Positions 26,277 to 35,679 are shown, counted from the stretch's first letter. The stretch is 64,000 nucleotides of DNA from Porphyromonas macacae DSM 20710 = JCM 13914 (GCF_000379945.1 NZ_KB904151.1:42405-106404); one strand, 5' to 3'. A program made the numbers and translations. The notes: generated from the letters alone by a model not told the origin.

Positions 26277-26861
26277 ATGTACAAGATTTTAAAGTTTTTG
26301 GTCTTGGGATCTTTGTTCTTGATCCTGACATCATCTTTGACTGTTTCTGCTCAAAGTTTTTCATTGAAGACGAACTTGTTTCATTGGGCCACTACGACTC
26401 CCAATTTGGGTATGGAGTTTAAGATTGGGGATAAGTGGACGATGGATATTTCCGGGGGATATAATCCTTTTACATTTAAAGAGAACCGGAAACTCAAACA
26501 TTGGATAGTGTTTCCGGAAATAAGATGGTGGACTTGTGAGTCCTATACGGGACATTTTTTAGGCTTTCATTTCATCGGAGGTCGATACAATGTTGGAGGT
26601 ATAGATATTCCTGTTGGCCGATTTGGAAAATTGAAAGACTATCGTTATGAGGGTTGGGCTGTTGGCGCCGGCCTGACATATGGCTATCACTGGATTCTCA
26701 GTAAGAGGTTGAATTTGGAGGCATCCGTAAGTGCAGGCTACGGTTATTTCGATTATGAAAAGTTTAAATGTCCTAAATGCGGCGAAAAAATAAGTGAGGG
26801 TAATTACAACTATTTTGGCCTTACTAAAGCCACTCTATCGTTGATTTATTTCATTAAGTAA
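26277..26861 (+). CDS. DUF3575-type outer membrane protein, first gene of the fimbrial operon
   Basis: A 194-residue protein with a signal peptide (MYKILKFLVLGSLFLILTSS to SAQ). I use the ATG at 26277 because the in-frame TTG 27 bases upstream precedes the signal sequence. FSLKTNLFHWATTTPNLGME is the DUF3575 opening motif, and the rest alternates like a small beta barrel (GGYNPF, FPEIRWWTCESYTGHFLGFH, GAGLTYGYHWILSKRLNLEA) and ends in FIK. Such proteins regularly start Mfa/Fim loci in Bacteroidales and may help assembly. A CPKCGEK pair of cysteines near residue 170 is unusual for an outer membrane barrel. Confidence 0.82.
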   Translation: MYKILKFLVLGSLFLILTSSLTVSAQSFSLKTNLFHWATTTPNLGMEFKIGDKWTMDISGGYNPFTFKENRKLKHWIVFPEIRWWTCESYTGHFLGFHFIGGRYNVGGIDIPVGRFGKLKDYRYEGWAVGAGLTYGYHWILSKRLNLEASVSAGYGYFDYEKFKCPKCGEKISEGNYNYFGLTKATLSLIYFIK

Positions 26862-26872
26862 TACTTGTAGAC

Positions 26873-28342
26873 ATGAAGCTGACTCGTTATATATCGGTTT
26901 TACTGCTTTTGTTTGGCAGTATTTCAATTTATGCCCAAAATATTAATCTGGAGGGTATCAAGTTGCAAAAAGAATACCCCGCTCGTAAAAGCGGACGTAC
27001 TGTTGATGTAAATATGCAGGTTGATTTGACTGAGATGCCGGCTATCGGAAGCAACCTTAAGCGAATTGTTACACCTGTTCTTCGTGCCAATGAAAGCCAA
27101 AAGGAATTTTTGATGCCTTCCTTTGTTGTGGCAGGCCGTAACAGATACAGCATCATTAGGCGTAGAATCAGTTTTGATAACAGCTATAAAACTGTTCCCG
27201 ATCAAACGGAGAATACCATTATCCTACCTCGTAAGAACGGTTCATCTCAGCAGCTTCATTATCAAACGACCATAGCTTACGAACCATGGATGAAGAATGC
27301 TTCCCTCATATTCAGGGTCGAAGATACAGGATGTGCCGACTGTCCCTTAGGAAGCGGAGAGAAAACGCTTACCCAAAAAGCTCTTTATCCTCTTTACGAG
27401 GCACAATATAAGTTCAATATAATTATTCCGGAAGGGGAACTTGTTAAAAATCGTGAAGAGATACTCAATGCTCATATTTCATTCCGCATTGGGAAGTATG
27501 ATATCTTGCCTGATTTTCAAAATAATTCGCAAGAATTGGCACGCATTCGTGCAAAACTGAATGAACTTAGAGGTAATGAAGATGTAACGTTTAACAAGCT
27601 CGATTTGGTTGGTTATGCTTCTCCCGAAGGAGGGGCTGAGTTTAATGACCGGTTGTCTAAAAAGCGTGTCGAGTCTTTTGCCGGTTATCTTTCTTCTCAG
27701 TATCCGATGCTGAGGGGGCGGCTTCATTCGGAATGGAAAGGAGCCGACTGGGAGGGGTTGAAAAAAAGAGTTCGCAATATGTCTTTCTCGGCGAAAGACG
27801 AAGTGCTTGATATTTTAGAATTGCCCATTCAGCAACGTACGCCGGCACTTAAGAAGCTGGGCAATGGTAAAGTTTATTCCATGCTTTTAGAAGAAGTCTA
27901 CCCGCCTCTTCGTCGTACGGAGTTGATTTTTAATATTCAGGTTAAAGGTTTTTCTCTGGAAAAAGCAAGGCAAATTATAAAAGCACATCCGTCTCGCCTG
28001 AGTCTTGCAGAAGTTTATGCCGTAGCAAAGAGTTATCCTGAAGGCAGTAAAGAACAGTATGAAGTATGGGTTATTGCCGACAGGGCTTTCCCTAAAAATG
28101 TGGAGCCGGTGATTAACGTGGCTGTCCTGGATATTAAAGCCGGAAGATATCATCAGGCTGTGGAAAAATTAGAAAAGAGAAGTAATGACTCCTGGGTTTG
28201 GGGTATGCTGGGATTGGCTTATGCATATAATCAGAATTGGGAAAAAGCAGAAAAGTACTTGCAAAAAGCCAGGAAAAATGGAGATAAGGAGGCCGCTTAT
28301 AATCTTGACGAAATGCAAAAGTATATAAAGGATAATTTCTAA
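26873..28342 (+). CDS. DUF3868/OmpA-like fimbrial accessory protein with TPR tail
   Basis: A 489-residue exported protein (signal to IYAQ). The N-terminal part (about 20-130) matches DUF3868 in layout: a long beta-rich domain with RIVTPVLRANESQKEFLMPS. The middle (about 200-300) is OmpA-like: YDILPDF, then LDLVGYASPEGGAEFNDRLS and KKRVESFAGYL, which is the peptidoglycan-binding fold. The C-terminus has two TPR-like helices (WGMLGLAYAYNQNWEKAEKY). It lies 11 bases after the DUF3575 gene. The pair is typical of Mfa/Fim loci, where they are thought to help anchoring or assembly; the exact job is not established. Confidence 0.8.
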   Translation: MKLTRYISVLLLLFGSISIYAQNINLEGIKLQKEYPARKSGRTVDVNMQVDLTEMPAIGSNLKRIVTPVLRANESQKEFLMPSFVVAGRNRYSIIRRRISFDNSYKTVPDQTENTIILPRKNGSSQQLHYQTTIAYEPWMKNASLIFRVEDTGCADCPLGSGEKTLTQKALYPLYEAQYKFNIIIPEGELVKNREEILNAHISFRIGKYDILPDFQNNSQELARIRAKLNELRGNEDVTFNKLDLVGYASPEGGAEFNDRLSKKRVESFAGYLSSQYPMLRGRLHSEWKGADWEGLKKRVRNMSFSAKDEVLDILELPIQQRTPALKKLGNGKVYSMLLEEVYPPLRRTELIFNIQVKGFSLEKARQIIKAHPSRLSLAEVYAVAKSYPEGSKEQYEVWVIADRAFPKNVEPVINVAVLDIKAGRYHQAVEKLEKRSNDSWVWGMLGLAYAYNQNWEKAEKYLQKARKNGDKEAAYNLDEMQKYIKDNF

Positions 28343-28395
28343 AAAGAAAAATTGATAAGTGTAAACGATTGTTTAATCATTTAAATTACAAAAAG

Positions 28396-29526
28396 ATGAA
28401 ACTTACAAAGTATCTACTATTAATTGCAGCTGCTTTGTCTTTGGCTGCCTGTAACAAGGAAAAAGAGGAGATTTCCCAAGGAGAAAAGAATGCTTCCGTC
28501 AGTGTACGTATTGCTTCAAGCAATTTGCTTCGTCTGAATCAGCAAGAATCTGCAAAAGTGGTAAAACTGGCTGCAATGATTTACAATGGCCAGGCTCAGG
28601 AAGCTTATAAGGAAGTTCAAAATGCTCTTGAAGTGAAAAACATTGAGTGTGTTGCGGGTACCCGCTCTTTGGTTGTCGTTGCAAATTTTGGTGACCGCAC
28701 GCTGCAAGGTTTGAGCTTAAAAAATTTGAAAGCTTTGACAGAAGAGTTGAAAAAAGACGCACAACCTGTGGACTTGTTGATGACTTCTGAAATTAAGGAA
28801 ATTACATTGAAAGAGGGTGTAAATAAATACGGGTATGACGATCCCGGTGATTTAAGCCAAAAGAAACCCCTTGAATTGAAACGTGTTCATGCTCGTGCCG
28901 AATTTGTAAGCATTACTCAAAAGATGTCTCCGGCTTTCAAAAAGTATAAAGTCGATTATACAGCGGTGGCAGCATTGATTGCCAAAAAACAATCCTTTAT
29001 TTTCGGTTCTCCTTTGGTTAATGCCCATCCTGCGTACCTCTATGGTATCAAAACGGACAAAGGTTCTTATACACCTGCGGACTATGAAGAAGCACCGAGT
29101 TTGAAACGTGAATACAAAGGCACAGGTGAAGATCTGGCTGATAAAAACATGGGATTCTATTTGATCGAGAACAATGACGGAAGTCATCCTACCATGTTAT
29201 GTCTGGCCGGTACTTTGAAGAATCAAGATGGAAGTGAGCTGTCAGATCAGGAAAAAAAGGATGCTTTTGCAGCCGGCTGGATTGTTTCAGAAACCGATGC
29301 CACGACTTATTATCCTGTCTTGATTAATTGGGTGAATGCTAAGTATAAATATGAGGGAAATCACCAACCTATGAATTCTATCGTACGTAACCATTACTAT
29401 AAAATTTCTCTTACCATTACAGGTCCCGGTACGAACAAGCCTGAAGAAGAAAAGAAAATATCTAATCTCGATGTTAAGTGTAAAGTTGTAGAGTGGGTTA
29501 CTGTTGATCAAAATGTGACCTGGTAA
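28396..29526 (+). CDS. Major fimbrial subunit, Mfa1/FimA-like (type V pilin)
   Basis: A 376-residue prolipoprotein. The ATG at 28396 starts the signal MKLTKYLLLIAAALSLAACN with lipobox LAAC; the in-frame upstream start lacks a signal. In type V pilins the lipidated N-terminus is trimmed after an Arg or Lys and the next subunit's C-terminal strand fills the groove. Here VRIASSNLLR near residue 38-47 offers candidate cleavage sites, the first domain has the TRSLVVVANFG strand, and the C-terminal strand KCKVVEWVTVDQNVTW closely follows the Mfa1 pattern. A strong terminator follows, so this gene should be expressed well above the rest of the operon. It is the best candidate for the shaft subunit. 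Confidence 0.85.
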   Translation: MKLTKYLLLIAAALSLAACNKEKEEISQGEKNASVSVRIASSNLLRLNQQESAKVVKLAAMIYNGQAQEAYKEVQNALEVKNIECVAGTRSLVVVANFGDRTLQGLSLKNLKALTEELKKDAQPVDLLMTSEIKEITLKEGVNKYGYDDPGDLSQKKPLELKRVHARAEFVSITQKMSPAFKKYKVDYTAVAALIAKKQSFIFGSPLVNAHPAYLYGIKTDKGSYTPADYEEAPSLKREYKGTGEDLADKNMGFYLIENNDGSHPTMLCLAGTLKNQDGSELSDQEKKDAFAAGWIVSETDATTYYPVLINWVNAKYKYEGNHQPMNSIVRNHYYKISLTITGPGTNKPEEEKKISNLDVKCKVVEWVTVDQNVTW

Positions 29527-29572
29527 TAAGCCGCTGATTGATTGTCGACCAAGTTAAAATTACTTTATAAAC

Positions 29573-29617
29573 GTGGGGAGCACAAGCTCCTTATCGGCTC
29601 TGCTCCCCGCTTTTTTA
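29573..29617 (+). terminator. Terminator inside the fimbrial operon, after the major subunit
   Basis: GTGGGGAGCA and TGCTCCCCGC form a 10-base-pair GC-rich stem with one G-T pair and an 18-base loop, followed by TTTTTTATTTT. It stands 47 bases after the major subunit's stop and 27 bases before the anchor gene. No promoter box was found between it and the next gene, so it most likely acts by partial termination. Confidence 0.85.
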
Positions 29618-29643
29618 TTTTCAATCTCTAAAATCAAACGAAA

Positions 29644-30579
29644 ATGTATTGCACAAAGAAATATTTCTTCATCCTATGCTCTCTATTGATGATGTGTTGT
29701 ACACTATCTTCATGTTTAAAGGAAGATTTATCCGAATGTCCACGTCCGTTTAATGTGCGTGTGCGTGTTTTGGATGCAGATCAAAAAGATATAACTTCTT
29801 CCGGTGAGATAAAGCGTGCAATAGTTTTTGTCTTTGACGAGAGCGGGAAAAAAGTCGAACGTTTCGATATGAGCGAAGGAGATATCGTTAATCGTAAACC
29901 CATCCGTCTTAAAGATTTTGACTTCAAGTCTCTGACTTTTCTGGTTTGTGCCAATCTTTCAGATCGTATGCATGAGGATTTGAATGCCGTAAATCGAATC
30001 GAAGATGTTAAAATGAGACTGTTGTCGAAGAATGGCGTTTCAGAGGCAGCACCTAATCTGTTTCAAGGTTCATTAACAACGCAAATACTTTATGGAGATG
30101 TTGTAGATGACATCGACAAAACTATTGATATACACCCCAAAACCTCCCAAGTGAACATTGTTATAAGAGGTTATGAAGAATGGGTAGAAAGAACAGAAAC
30201 CACGATCCATAATGTGACTCCGTTCGTTTTTACGGTCGGCTCGATAAAATTGGGTAAAACTCCCGATACTTATTCAGGTTTGGGTGAATTGACCGGAGAT
30301 TTGGTTGCATATCATCCTAATGGACGAATTAATGAAGACGGAGATCTTTTAACTCCGGTGTTTACTATTTATCCTACTTTGGCTCAAAACCCTCTGGATC
30401 TTTCTTTATGGATAAAAGGAGAGGAAAAGTTGAGAGTTAATAAGGCTTCCGATGGAAAGATGCTCATACCCGAAGCCGGACGAATGCTTAATATCTTTAT
30501 CGACTTGAAATCTGCCGAACTCCATGTTTCTGTCGTTATAACTCCGTGGAATGAAGTCCATCAATTCGTAGTGTATTAA
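29644..30579 (+). CDS. FimB/Mfa2-like fimbrial anchor lipoprotein
   Basis: A 311-residue lipoprotein: signal MYCTKKYFFILCSLLMMCCT, lipobox LSSC, then LKEDLSECPRPFNVRVRV, the characteristic start of FimB/Mfa2 proteins (DLS-CP motif). The following IKRAIVFVFDESGKKVERF strand and the C-terminal VVITPWNEV strand fit the two transthyretin-like domains of this family. FimB and Mfa2 anchor the fimbria to the outer membrane and limit its length. Its position directly after the major subunit is the standard one. Confidence 0.86.
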   Translation: MYCTKKYFFILCSLLMMCCTLSSCLKEDLSECPRPFNVRVRVLDADQKDITSSGEIKRAIVFVFDESGKKVERFDMSEGDIVNRKPIRLKDFDFKSLTFLVCANLSDRMHEDLNAVNRIEDVKMRLLSKNGVSEAAPNLFQGSLTTQILYGDVVDDIDKTIDIHPKTSQVNIVIRGYEEWVERTETTIHNVTPFVFTVGSIKLGKTPDTYSGLGELTGDLVAYHPNGRINEDGDLLTPVFTIYPTLAQNPLDLSLWIKGEEKLRVNKASDGKMLIPEAGRMLNIFIDLKSAELHVSVVITPWNEVHQFVVY

Positions 30580-30600
30580 TCTTGAAACAATGTATTGATT

Positions 30601-31917
30601 ATGAAAAATATATACGTGAATATAATTGCCCCTTTGTTACTTGCCTTTCTATTATTGGGTCTGTCGGGGTGTACCAAAGAGGCGCCGGATGAGCAGACGG
30701 AAACAAAAGTCGGGGTGATATTTAATCTCACCGATGCCGTACTTCGTAATGGTGTTTTGTTTAACGGAGATGCTAAGATAACCAAACTTAGAATAATGGT
30801 TTTTAGAGGAGCAGCCCTTGATGTGCAAAAAGTTTTTGAGGGTCCGACATTGAATATTCAGGTGCAACTCGAGACTACTGTGGGAACCGGGCGCCGGATC
30901 GTTGTCATAGCCAATGAACCTGATGTAATGAGCAGCTCTCTTGACAATATTCTCTTCTATCACCGGTTAAAAAACGAGATGCTTCCAAAGATTGGTGCAT
31001 CTCAGGAGATTCCGCTTGTGATGATTGGTGAGAAAACCGGAGTCGATATAAATGAACATCCAACATCTCAGGTGGAGGTTTCTCTGAACCGTGTTGTGGC
31101 TAAAATAACATTGAATATCAAACAGGATACAGCCAATGACGATGTTGTGCAAATCAAATCGGTAAATATCATTCGAAATGCCGGTGAGTCGTTTTTAATG
31201 CCTCTCGATAAACCTGTCAATAAGACTCATCTGTGGAACTGGGAATTGAATAATATCGACAAGCAGCTTGTTAATCATGGTGTAGCCACTTCTATTATCG
31301 AAGACAATACCCTGTATGTTTATGAAAACCTCGCATCGGCTGTTGCCGATACGGCCGGTCGTGCTCCTGTCTTATATGTGAAGACGCTGTATAACGGCAT
31401 AGAGTCTGTATACAAGTCTTATATCAATGCCGATGCCGGTGAGAGACAATATCAGATTGTTAGAAATCATCATTATAAACTTGATGCTACCATCTCCAAG
31501 ATCGGAGAATATGACGGCATGTTGCTTACTACTCAGATTTTGCCGTGGAATAAGGAGGAGTTGACATATAAATTTCTCAAACCGTATCTTGTGAATATTG
31601 AACCTGAAGGCTTTGCTAATCAAGAGCATCAGGTTACTTACACCCATCCGATAGAGTTCAAAGTCAGGATTAAAGCTCTGGAGGGAGATATTTGGAAAGC
31701 AACTCTTTCTGACGGTTTGCATTTCAAGTTTGAGGGAGCAGTTGAAGGCTTGGCCGACGGAACAACACAGTACACGATTAAGGTGTTGGCTAAAGGAGAG
31801 GGCGGTTCGAAAGCCCGCCATGCTCATGTCTATTTTACTGTAAATGGAAAGTTTGTCATATTGGGCGAAGGTTCCAATCAATATGCCAGGATAAATATTG
31901 TTCAACCGGTAGGATAA
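30601..31917 (+). CDS. Fimbrial accessory/tip lipoprotein 1
   Basis: A 438-residue lipoprotein. I use the ATG at 30601; the frame opens two codons earlier with a TTG. The signal ends at lipobox LSGC. The first half has the fimbrillin-like strand KITKLRIMVFRGAALDVQKV and then VVIANEP, the second half has a beta-sandwich segment with HQVTYTHPIEFKVRIKALEG and ends in RINIVQPVG, reminiscent of BACON-like or DUF4906-type domains. Homologous genes after FimB/Mfa2 usually encode minor or tip subunits. The exact family cannot be fixed by eye. Confidence 0.75.
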   Translation: MKNIYVNIIAPLLLAFLLLGLSGCTKEAPDEQTETKVGVIFNLTDAVLRNGVLFNGDAKITKLRIMVFRGAALDVQKVFEGPTLNIQVQLETTVGTGRRIVVIANEPDVMSSSLDNILFYHRLKNEMLPKIGASQEIPLVMIGEKTGVDINEHPTSQVEVSLNRVVAKITLNIKQDTANDDVVQIKSVNIIRNAGESFLMPLDKPVNKTHLWNWELNNIDKQLVNHGVATSIIEDNTLYVYENLASAVADTAGRAPVLYVKTLYNGIESVYKSYINADAGERQYQIVRNHHYKLDATISKIGEYDGMLLTTQILPWNKEELTYKFLKPYLVNIEPEGFANQEHQVTYTHPIEFKVRIKALEGDIWKATLSDGLHFKFEGAVEGLADGTTQYTIKVLAKGEGGSKARHAHVYFTVNGKFVILGEGSNQYARINIVQPVG

Positions 31918-31922
31918 TCAAC

Positions 31923-31928
31923 AGGAGG
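31923..31928 (+). promoter_or_regulatory. Unusual Shine-Dalgarno-like site
   Basis: A perfect AGGAGG lies 7 bases before the ATG at 31936. Bacteroidetes rarely use Shine-Dalgarno pairing and no other start in this window shows such a site, so it is either chance or a gene-specific translation signal. Confidence 0.4.
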
Positions 31929-31935
31929 AAAAGAA

Positions 31936-33909
31936 ATGAAAATTAAATTGTACTCAGTAGCACTATTGTTCCTCTTTATCGGATTGTTTAGCAACTGTAT
32001 AAAAGAAGATGCAGAACCGGCAAAACAACCGACTGAAAAAAGAGCGTTTGTTTTTAATATAAACATCGGTGAACATGGCGTAAGGCAGGCAACGGAGGCC
32101 GGAGAAGATTTGTTTAATGAAAATAAGATTGAAAAACTATGGCTTTTTGCCAATAAAAAAAATCAGGCCAATCTTTTTATCGGAGCTTCTTGCGAGCCTA
32201 TAGAAGGCAACAGATATAAAGTTGCCATAACAGCGGAGCAGGAGCAACAACTGAATGGCGATGTATTGGACATTTATCTGGTGGCCAATCATGATTTCAG
32301 CACGGGTGTAAAACCTGAGACTGTCGAAGCGTTAAAAGGCTATCTGCTGGAAAATAAGAACCTCAACAAGGTGCAGTTACAATCTTTTGTGATGTTCGGT
32401 GTTACGCAGAAAGCTGTGAATACAGCTCATCCCGAAAGCAAAGACCTCGGTCAAATAAGTCTCAAAAGAATCCTTTCCAAGATTCGGTTCAATATGCCGG
32501 TATTGGATTTGACCGGTTATGAATTAGAGGGCGAACCGGAGGCCAAACTTTGTAATTTCAGAACTCAAGGGTATCTCGATAAGGCAGAGAACGCAGGAAG
32601 TCTGATAAACATGGAGCAGTATTCGCTCTTAAATGAATTATACGGGAATAAGAAATGTAAGCGTTACTACTCTTTTTATTCTGAATGGAGCAATACCAAT
32701 GAAAATGAAGCTCCGTATATCATGTTGGCAATAAGCCTGAAGCGAACCGGAGAAAATCAGGCAGCAAATAAGTATTATTATCGCGTACCTGTCAAAGCCT
32801 CGGAGGCCTGTTTGAAAAACAATGTGCTATATGATCTTTTTGTCACCATCGAGACACTCGGCGGGCCCGGACCTGATTCTCCTGTGACGGTTCAAAGCAG
32901 CCGGGTGAGTATAAAGGAGTGGAGTACTTATCCTGATGTGGATTCGGATATTTCTTCGCCCAAATATCTCTTGGTAGAAGAGAATAACGTTATCATGAGT
33001 GTGGTGGATAATTATCGTGTCGGTTACAAATCGTCAAGCCTCGTTACTCCACGAATAACCAAATGCTATTATCAGTATGTAAATGAACACGGTCAGGTGG
33101 TGCAGGACAATATCCCGTCCGATAACCAGTATTATCCTGTTCTTTCCACATCTGATACTCATATCTCTTTTACCGCTAAAATACAAACCAATAATGTACC
33201 TAAGCATTTTACCATAGAATTGAAGAATTCGGAGGGCTTGAAAGACAATGTGCACGTGATACAATATCCCGGTCAGTACATAGTCTATACTTTTGGTGAG
33301 AAATCGAGCTGGAGGCCCGATGGAACCCTTGCTCCGGGACTGAACAACAAGGCCATGTACCATATCGTCATATTGATACCTCCCAAAGATGGAGAGATGA
33401 TTTTGGGATTTCCGAAAACTGAAACAAGATCATTTTATAGCAAGTCGGGTTCTTATTATAATAAAGAAATGGATGATGATCATATCACATCTGACTCTGA
33501 AGAAACAAAAAAAACGGTTTCTCCCTCTTTTGAACTGGCATCTCAGTTGGGTGCAACCATACCCATGTATCTTTATATAAAATGGCGTGGAACAGATTAT
33601 TTGCGGTATTATGGGCCTGATAATTATGATATCCAAAGGAGTTATGCAATGCATGTGTGTGCGTCGTATACAGAAACTCGTATCGTAAACGGGAGGGAGC
33701 AAACTCTGGATGATTGGCGCTTGCCTACGGAGGCTGAGATCAGGTTGATCGACGAATTACAACATAACGGTTCTGTGAAGGCCATCATGACCGGAAAATG
33801 GTATTGGTCTGCAAGTGGTGCTGTGAAGTTGAAACAGGGAGAAGGCAATAGCTCATCAACGAGTGCCCATACCCGTTGTGTTCGAGATGTTAAGGAATAT
33901 GAATTCTAA
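31936..33909 (+). CDS. Fimbrial accessory/tip lipoprotein 2, with FISUMP/C-type-lectin-like C-terminus
   Basis: A 657-residue lipoprotein with signal MKIKLYSVALLFLFIGLF and lipobox FSNC. It shows the fimbrillin-like strand KIEKLWLFANKKNQANLFIG near residue 57 and a second beta-rich region. The last 60 residues read DDWRLPTEAEIRLIDEL, then WYWSASGAV and ending TRCVRDVKEYEF, which matches the end of fibrobacter-succinogenes-type or DUF1566-like domains used for binding at the tips of Bacteroidales fimbriae. I infer that this is the adhesive tip protein. It follows the preceding gene by 18 bases and is the only gene here with a Shine-Dalgarno-like AGGAGG. Confidence 0.75.
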   Translation: MKIKLYSVALLFLFIGLFSNCIKEDAEPAKQPTEKRAFVFNINIGEHGVRQATEAGEDLFNENKIEKLWLFANKKNQANLFIGASCEPIEGNRYKVAITAEQEQQLNGDVLDIYLVANHDFSTGVKPETVEALKGYLLENKNLNKVQLQSFVMFGVTQKAVNTAHPESKDLGQISLKRILSKIRFNMPVLDLTGYELEGEPEAKLCNFRTQGYLDKAENAGSLINMEQYSLLNELYGNKKCKRYYSFYSEWSNTNENEAPYIMLAISLKRTGENQAANKYYYRVPVKASEACLKNNVLYDLFVTIETLGGPGPDSPVTVQSSRVSIKEWSTYPDVDSDISSPKYLLVEENNVIMSVVDNYRVGYKSSSLVTPRITKCYYQYVNEHGQVVQDNIPSDNQYYPVLSTSDTHISFTAKIQTNNVPKHFTIELKNSEGLKDNVHVIQYPGQYIVYTFGEKSSWRPDGTLAPGLNNKAMYHIVILIPPKDGEMILGFPKTETRSFYSKSGSYYNKEMDDDHITSDSEETKKTVSPSFELASQLGATIPMYLYIKWRGTDYLRYYGPDNYDIQRSYAMHVCASYTETRIVNGREQTLDDWRLPTEAEIRLIDELQHNGSVKAIMTGKWYWSASGAVKLKQGEGNSSSTSAHTRCVRDVKEYEF

Positions 33910-33930
33910 CTGTTAAAAATGGATTTATCT

Positions 33931-35598
33931 ATGAAACGATTGTTATATATTATATTACTTCCGTTGTTCCTGTTCGGTTGCGCCAAAGAGCAATCGGGAG
34001 AGCATCTTGAAGATTGTCGGGAGAAAAATCAGGTTACATTTACGGTGAATATACCCGACTATAATACTCTTCGTGCTATAGAAGAAAACGAGTCCGTTAT
34101 TAAGACGTTGGAATTGTGGGTTTTCAATGAATCCGGACTGTTTCTTCAGCGTTCTGTGGCAACAGTTAGAGATGAGGGAAGTGGCAGATACAGTTTTACA
34201 GCCCGGGTAAATAAATCGATTGAAAAACGTAAAATTCACTTCGTGGCCAATTATACTTTACCGGAAGCTACCGCCACGGCCTGGATCGGACGTGATGAAA
34301 GAGAGGTTATTCCTTCCATAGAGGTAGGATTGTCTCAGCCCATTGTTATGTGGAAACGTCTGGAATTTGCATCTATTGCTGCTGAAAATCAAGATTTGGG
34401 CACTGTTGAACTATTGCGAAATAAAGGAAAGTTTATGCTGGAGGTAGCACAGACGAGCGGATTGGAAAATGTTTCTTATGCTTTGTACCGTAATCACGGT
34501 ACGGGCACAATAGCGCCGTTTGCCAATGGTGTTTTTGATGAACAGGCTCTCACGCCGCTAACCTCTCATTTGGTCAGTGTTCTCGGTGATGCCGATTTTA
34601 TTCCGGCCGGTCAGCCGCTTTATGCTTATGAACAATCCAATCAAAGTGATGCTCAAGTGCATCCTTATCTGATAATAAAGGCCGGGTTCAAAAACTATCC
34701 AGGCGCAGGTTTCCGCTATTTTAAGCTGGATTTGGTTAATAATGATAAGACGAAACGCTTTGATATCAAGCGTAACTGGCTGTTGAAAGTGATTCTTAAA
34801 AAGGTAAAGGATATTCCAAATGCTGGACATCAAACTTTAGCTAAAGCTTTACAGGCCATTCCCGACAACAACTTTGCCCTTTCGGAGGAGATGCAACAAT
34901 ATCCTTCTTTTTCCGATGGTGAAGGAGTGTTGAGGGTCGAAAAGACAAACTATGTATTATTTGCTGATGCATCGGAGTTGAAATTTCGATGTGCTTATTA
35001 TCCGGATAAAAATAACACAGCCTATACGAATAACGGTTTAATTCGTGTCGAGAGGGTTAATCCTGCCGATGGTATCATTACAAATGCCGTTGTTTCTTCT
35101 GAGGGTCTGGTTTCAATTACCTTTGCCGATAATCTTGATACGCAGGGTGCCGTATTACGAACCGAAGTTATTGTAAAGGTGCAAGGTAAACCGGAATTGC
35201 AGAGAATTATACGTATTTCGATTAGAGACCATTACCGCTTTGCTTCTGTGGTCGCTAACGGTACGGAGTCTACAGACGGTTTATCGGTTCGGTGTACCGT
35301 AGCAGAAACTCAAAATGCTTCTCTTTCACTCAAACTAACTTTGCCGAACGATTTCAGCAAGATGCTTCTGCCGCTTAATTTCCGTTTTTATACCGAAAAC
35401 TTTTACCCTGTTAGCGGAGGTTTGGCTTTAGGTTTCGATGGAGGGAAAACTTATTGGAATTACTTACTTACACAAATTCCTGCAAATAGAATTATTGAAG
35501 TTGGACTCAAATCCAATAAAGCCGTATCCGCTGAAGATATTAAGATCGATACTAAAAGGAATATCTTTAATCCTTTTACCATAAAAGTAAAAAACTAA
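33931..35598 (+). CDS. Fimbrial accessory/tip lipoprotein 3
   Basis: A 555-residue lipoprotein. Two ATGs are possible; I prefer 33931 (MKRLLYIILLPLFLFGCAKE, lipobox LFGC) over 33919, four codons earlier. It has the same N-terminal pattern as its neighbours (VIKTLELWVFNESGLFLQRS, then HFVANYTLP) and ends in FNPFTIKVKN, so it belongs to the same fimbrillin-like superfamily. No lectin-like end is visible. Last gene of the operon, followed by a clear terminator. Function as a minor fimbrial subunit is inferred from position and fold. Confidence 0.75.
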   Translation: MKRLLYIILLPLFLFGCAKEQSGEHLEDCREKNQVTFTVNIPDYNTLRAIEENESVIKTLELWVFNESGLFLQRSVATVRDEGSGRYSFTARVNKSIEKRKIHFVANYTLPEATATAWIGRDEREVIPSIEVGLSQPIVMWKRLEFASIAAENQDLGTVELLRNKGKFMLEVAQTSGLENVSYALYRNHGTGTIAPFANGVFDEQALTPLTSHLVSVLGDADFIPAGQPLYAYEQSNQSDAQVHPYLIIKAGFKNYPGAGFRYFKLDLVNNDKTKRFDIKRNWLLKVILKKVKDIPNAGHQTLAKALQAIPDNNFALSEEMQQYPSFSDGEGVLRVEKTNYVLFADASELKFRCAYYPDKNNTAYTNNGLIRVERVNPADGIITNAVVSSEGLVSITFADNLDTQGAVLRTEVIVKVQGKPELQRIIRISIRDHYRFASVVANGTESTDGLSVRCTVAETQNASLSLKLTLPNDFSKMLLPLNFRFYTENFYPVSGGLALGFDGGKTYWNYLLTQIPANRIIEVGLKSNKAVSAEDIKIDTKRNIFNPFTIKVKN

Positions 35599-35648
35599 AA
35601 AACTGTTTATACCGGATAAGATTGGCCTAAGGGAAGCTAAATAAAGAA

Positions 35649-35679
35649 AACGTGTCGGTAATTTGCCGACACGTTTTCT
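35649..35679 (+). terminator. Terminator of the fimbrial operon
   Basis: CGTGTCGG and CCGACACG form an 8-base-pair stem with a 7-base loop, extended by an A run before and TTTTCTTTT after. It follows the last fimbrial gene by 52 bases. Confidence 0.85.
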
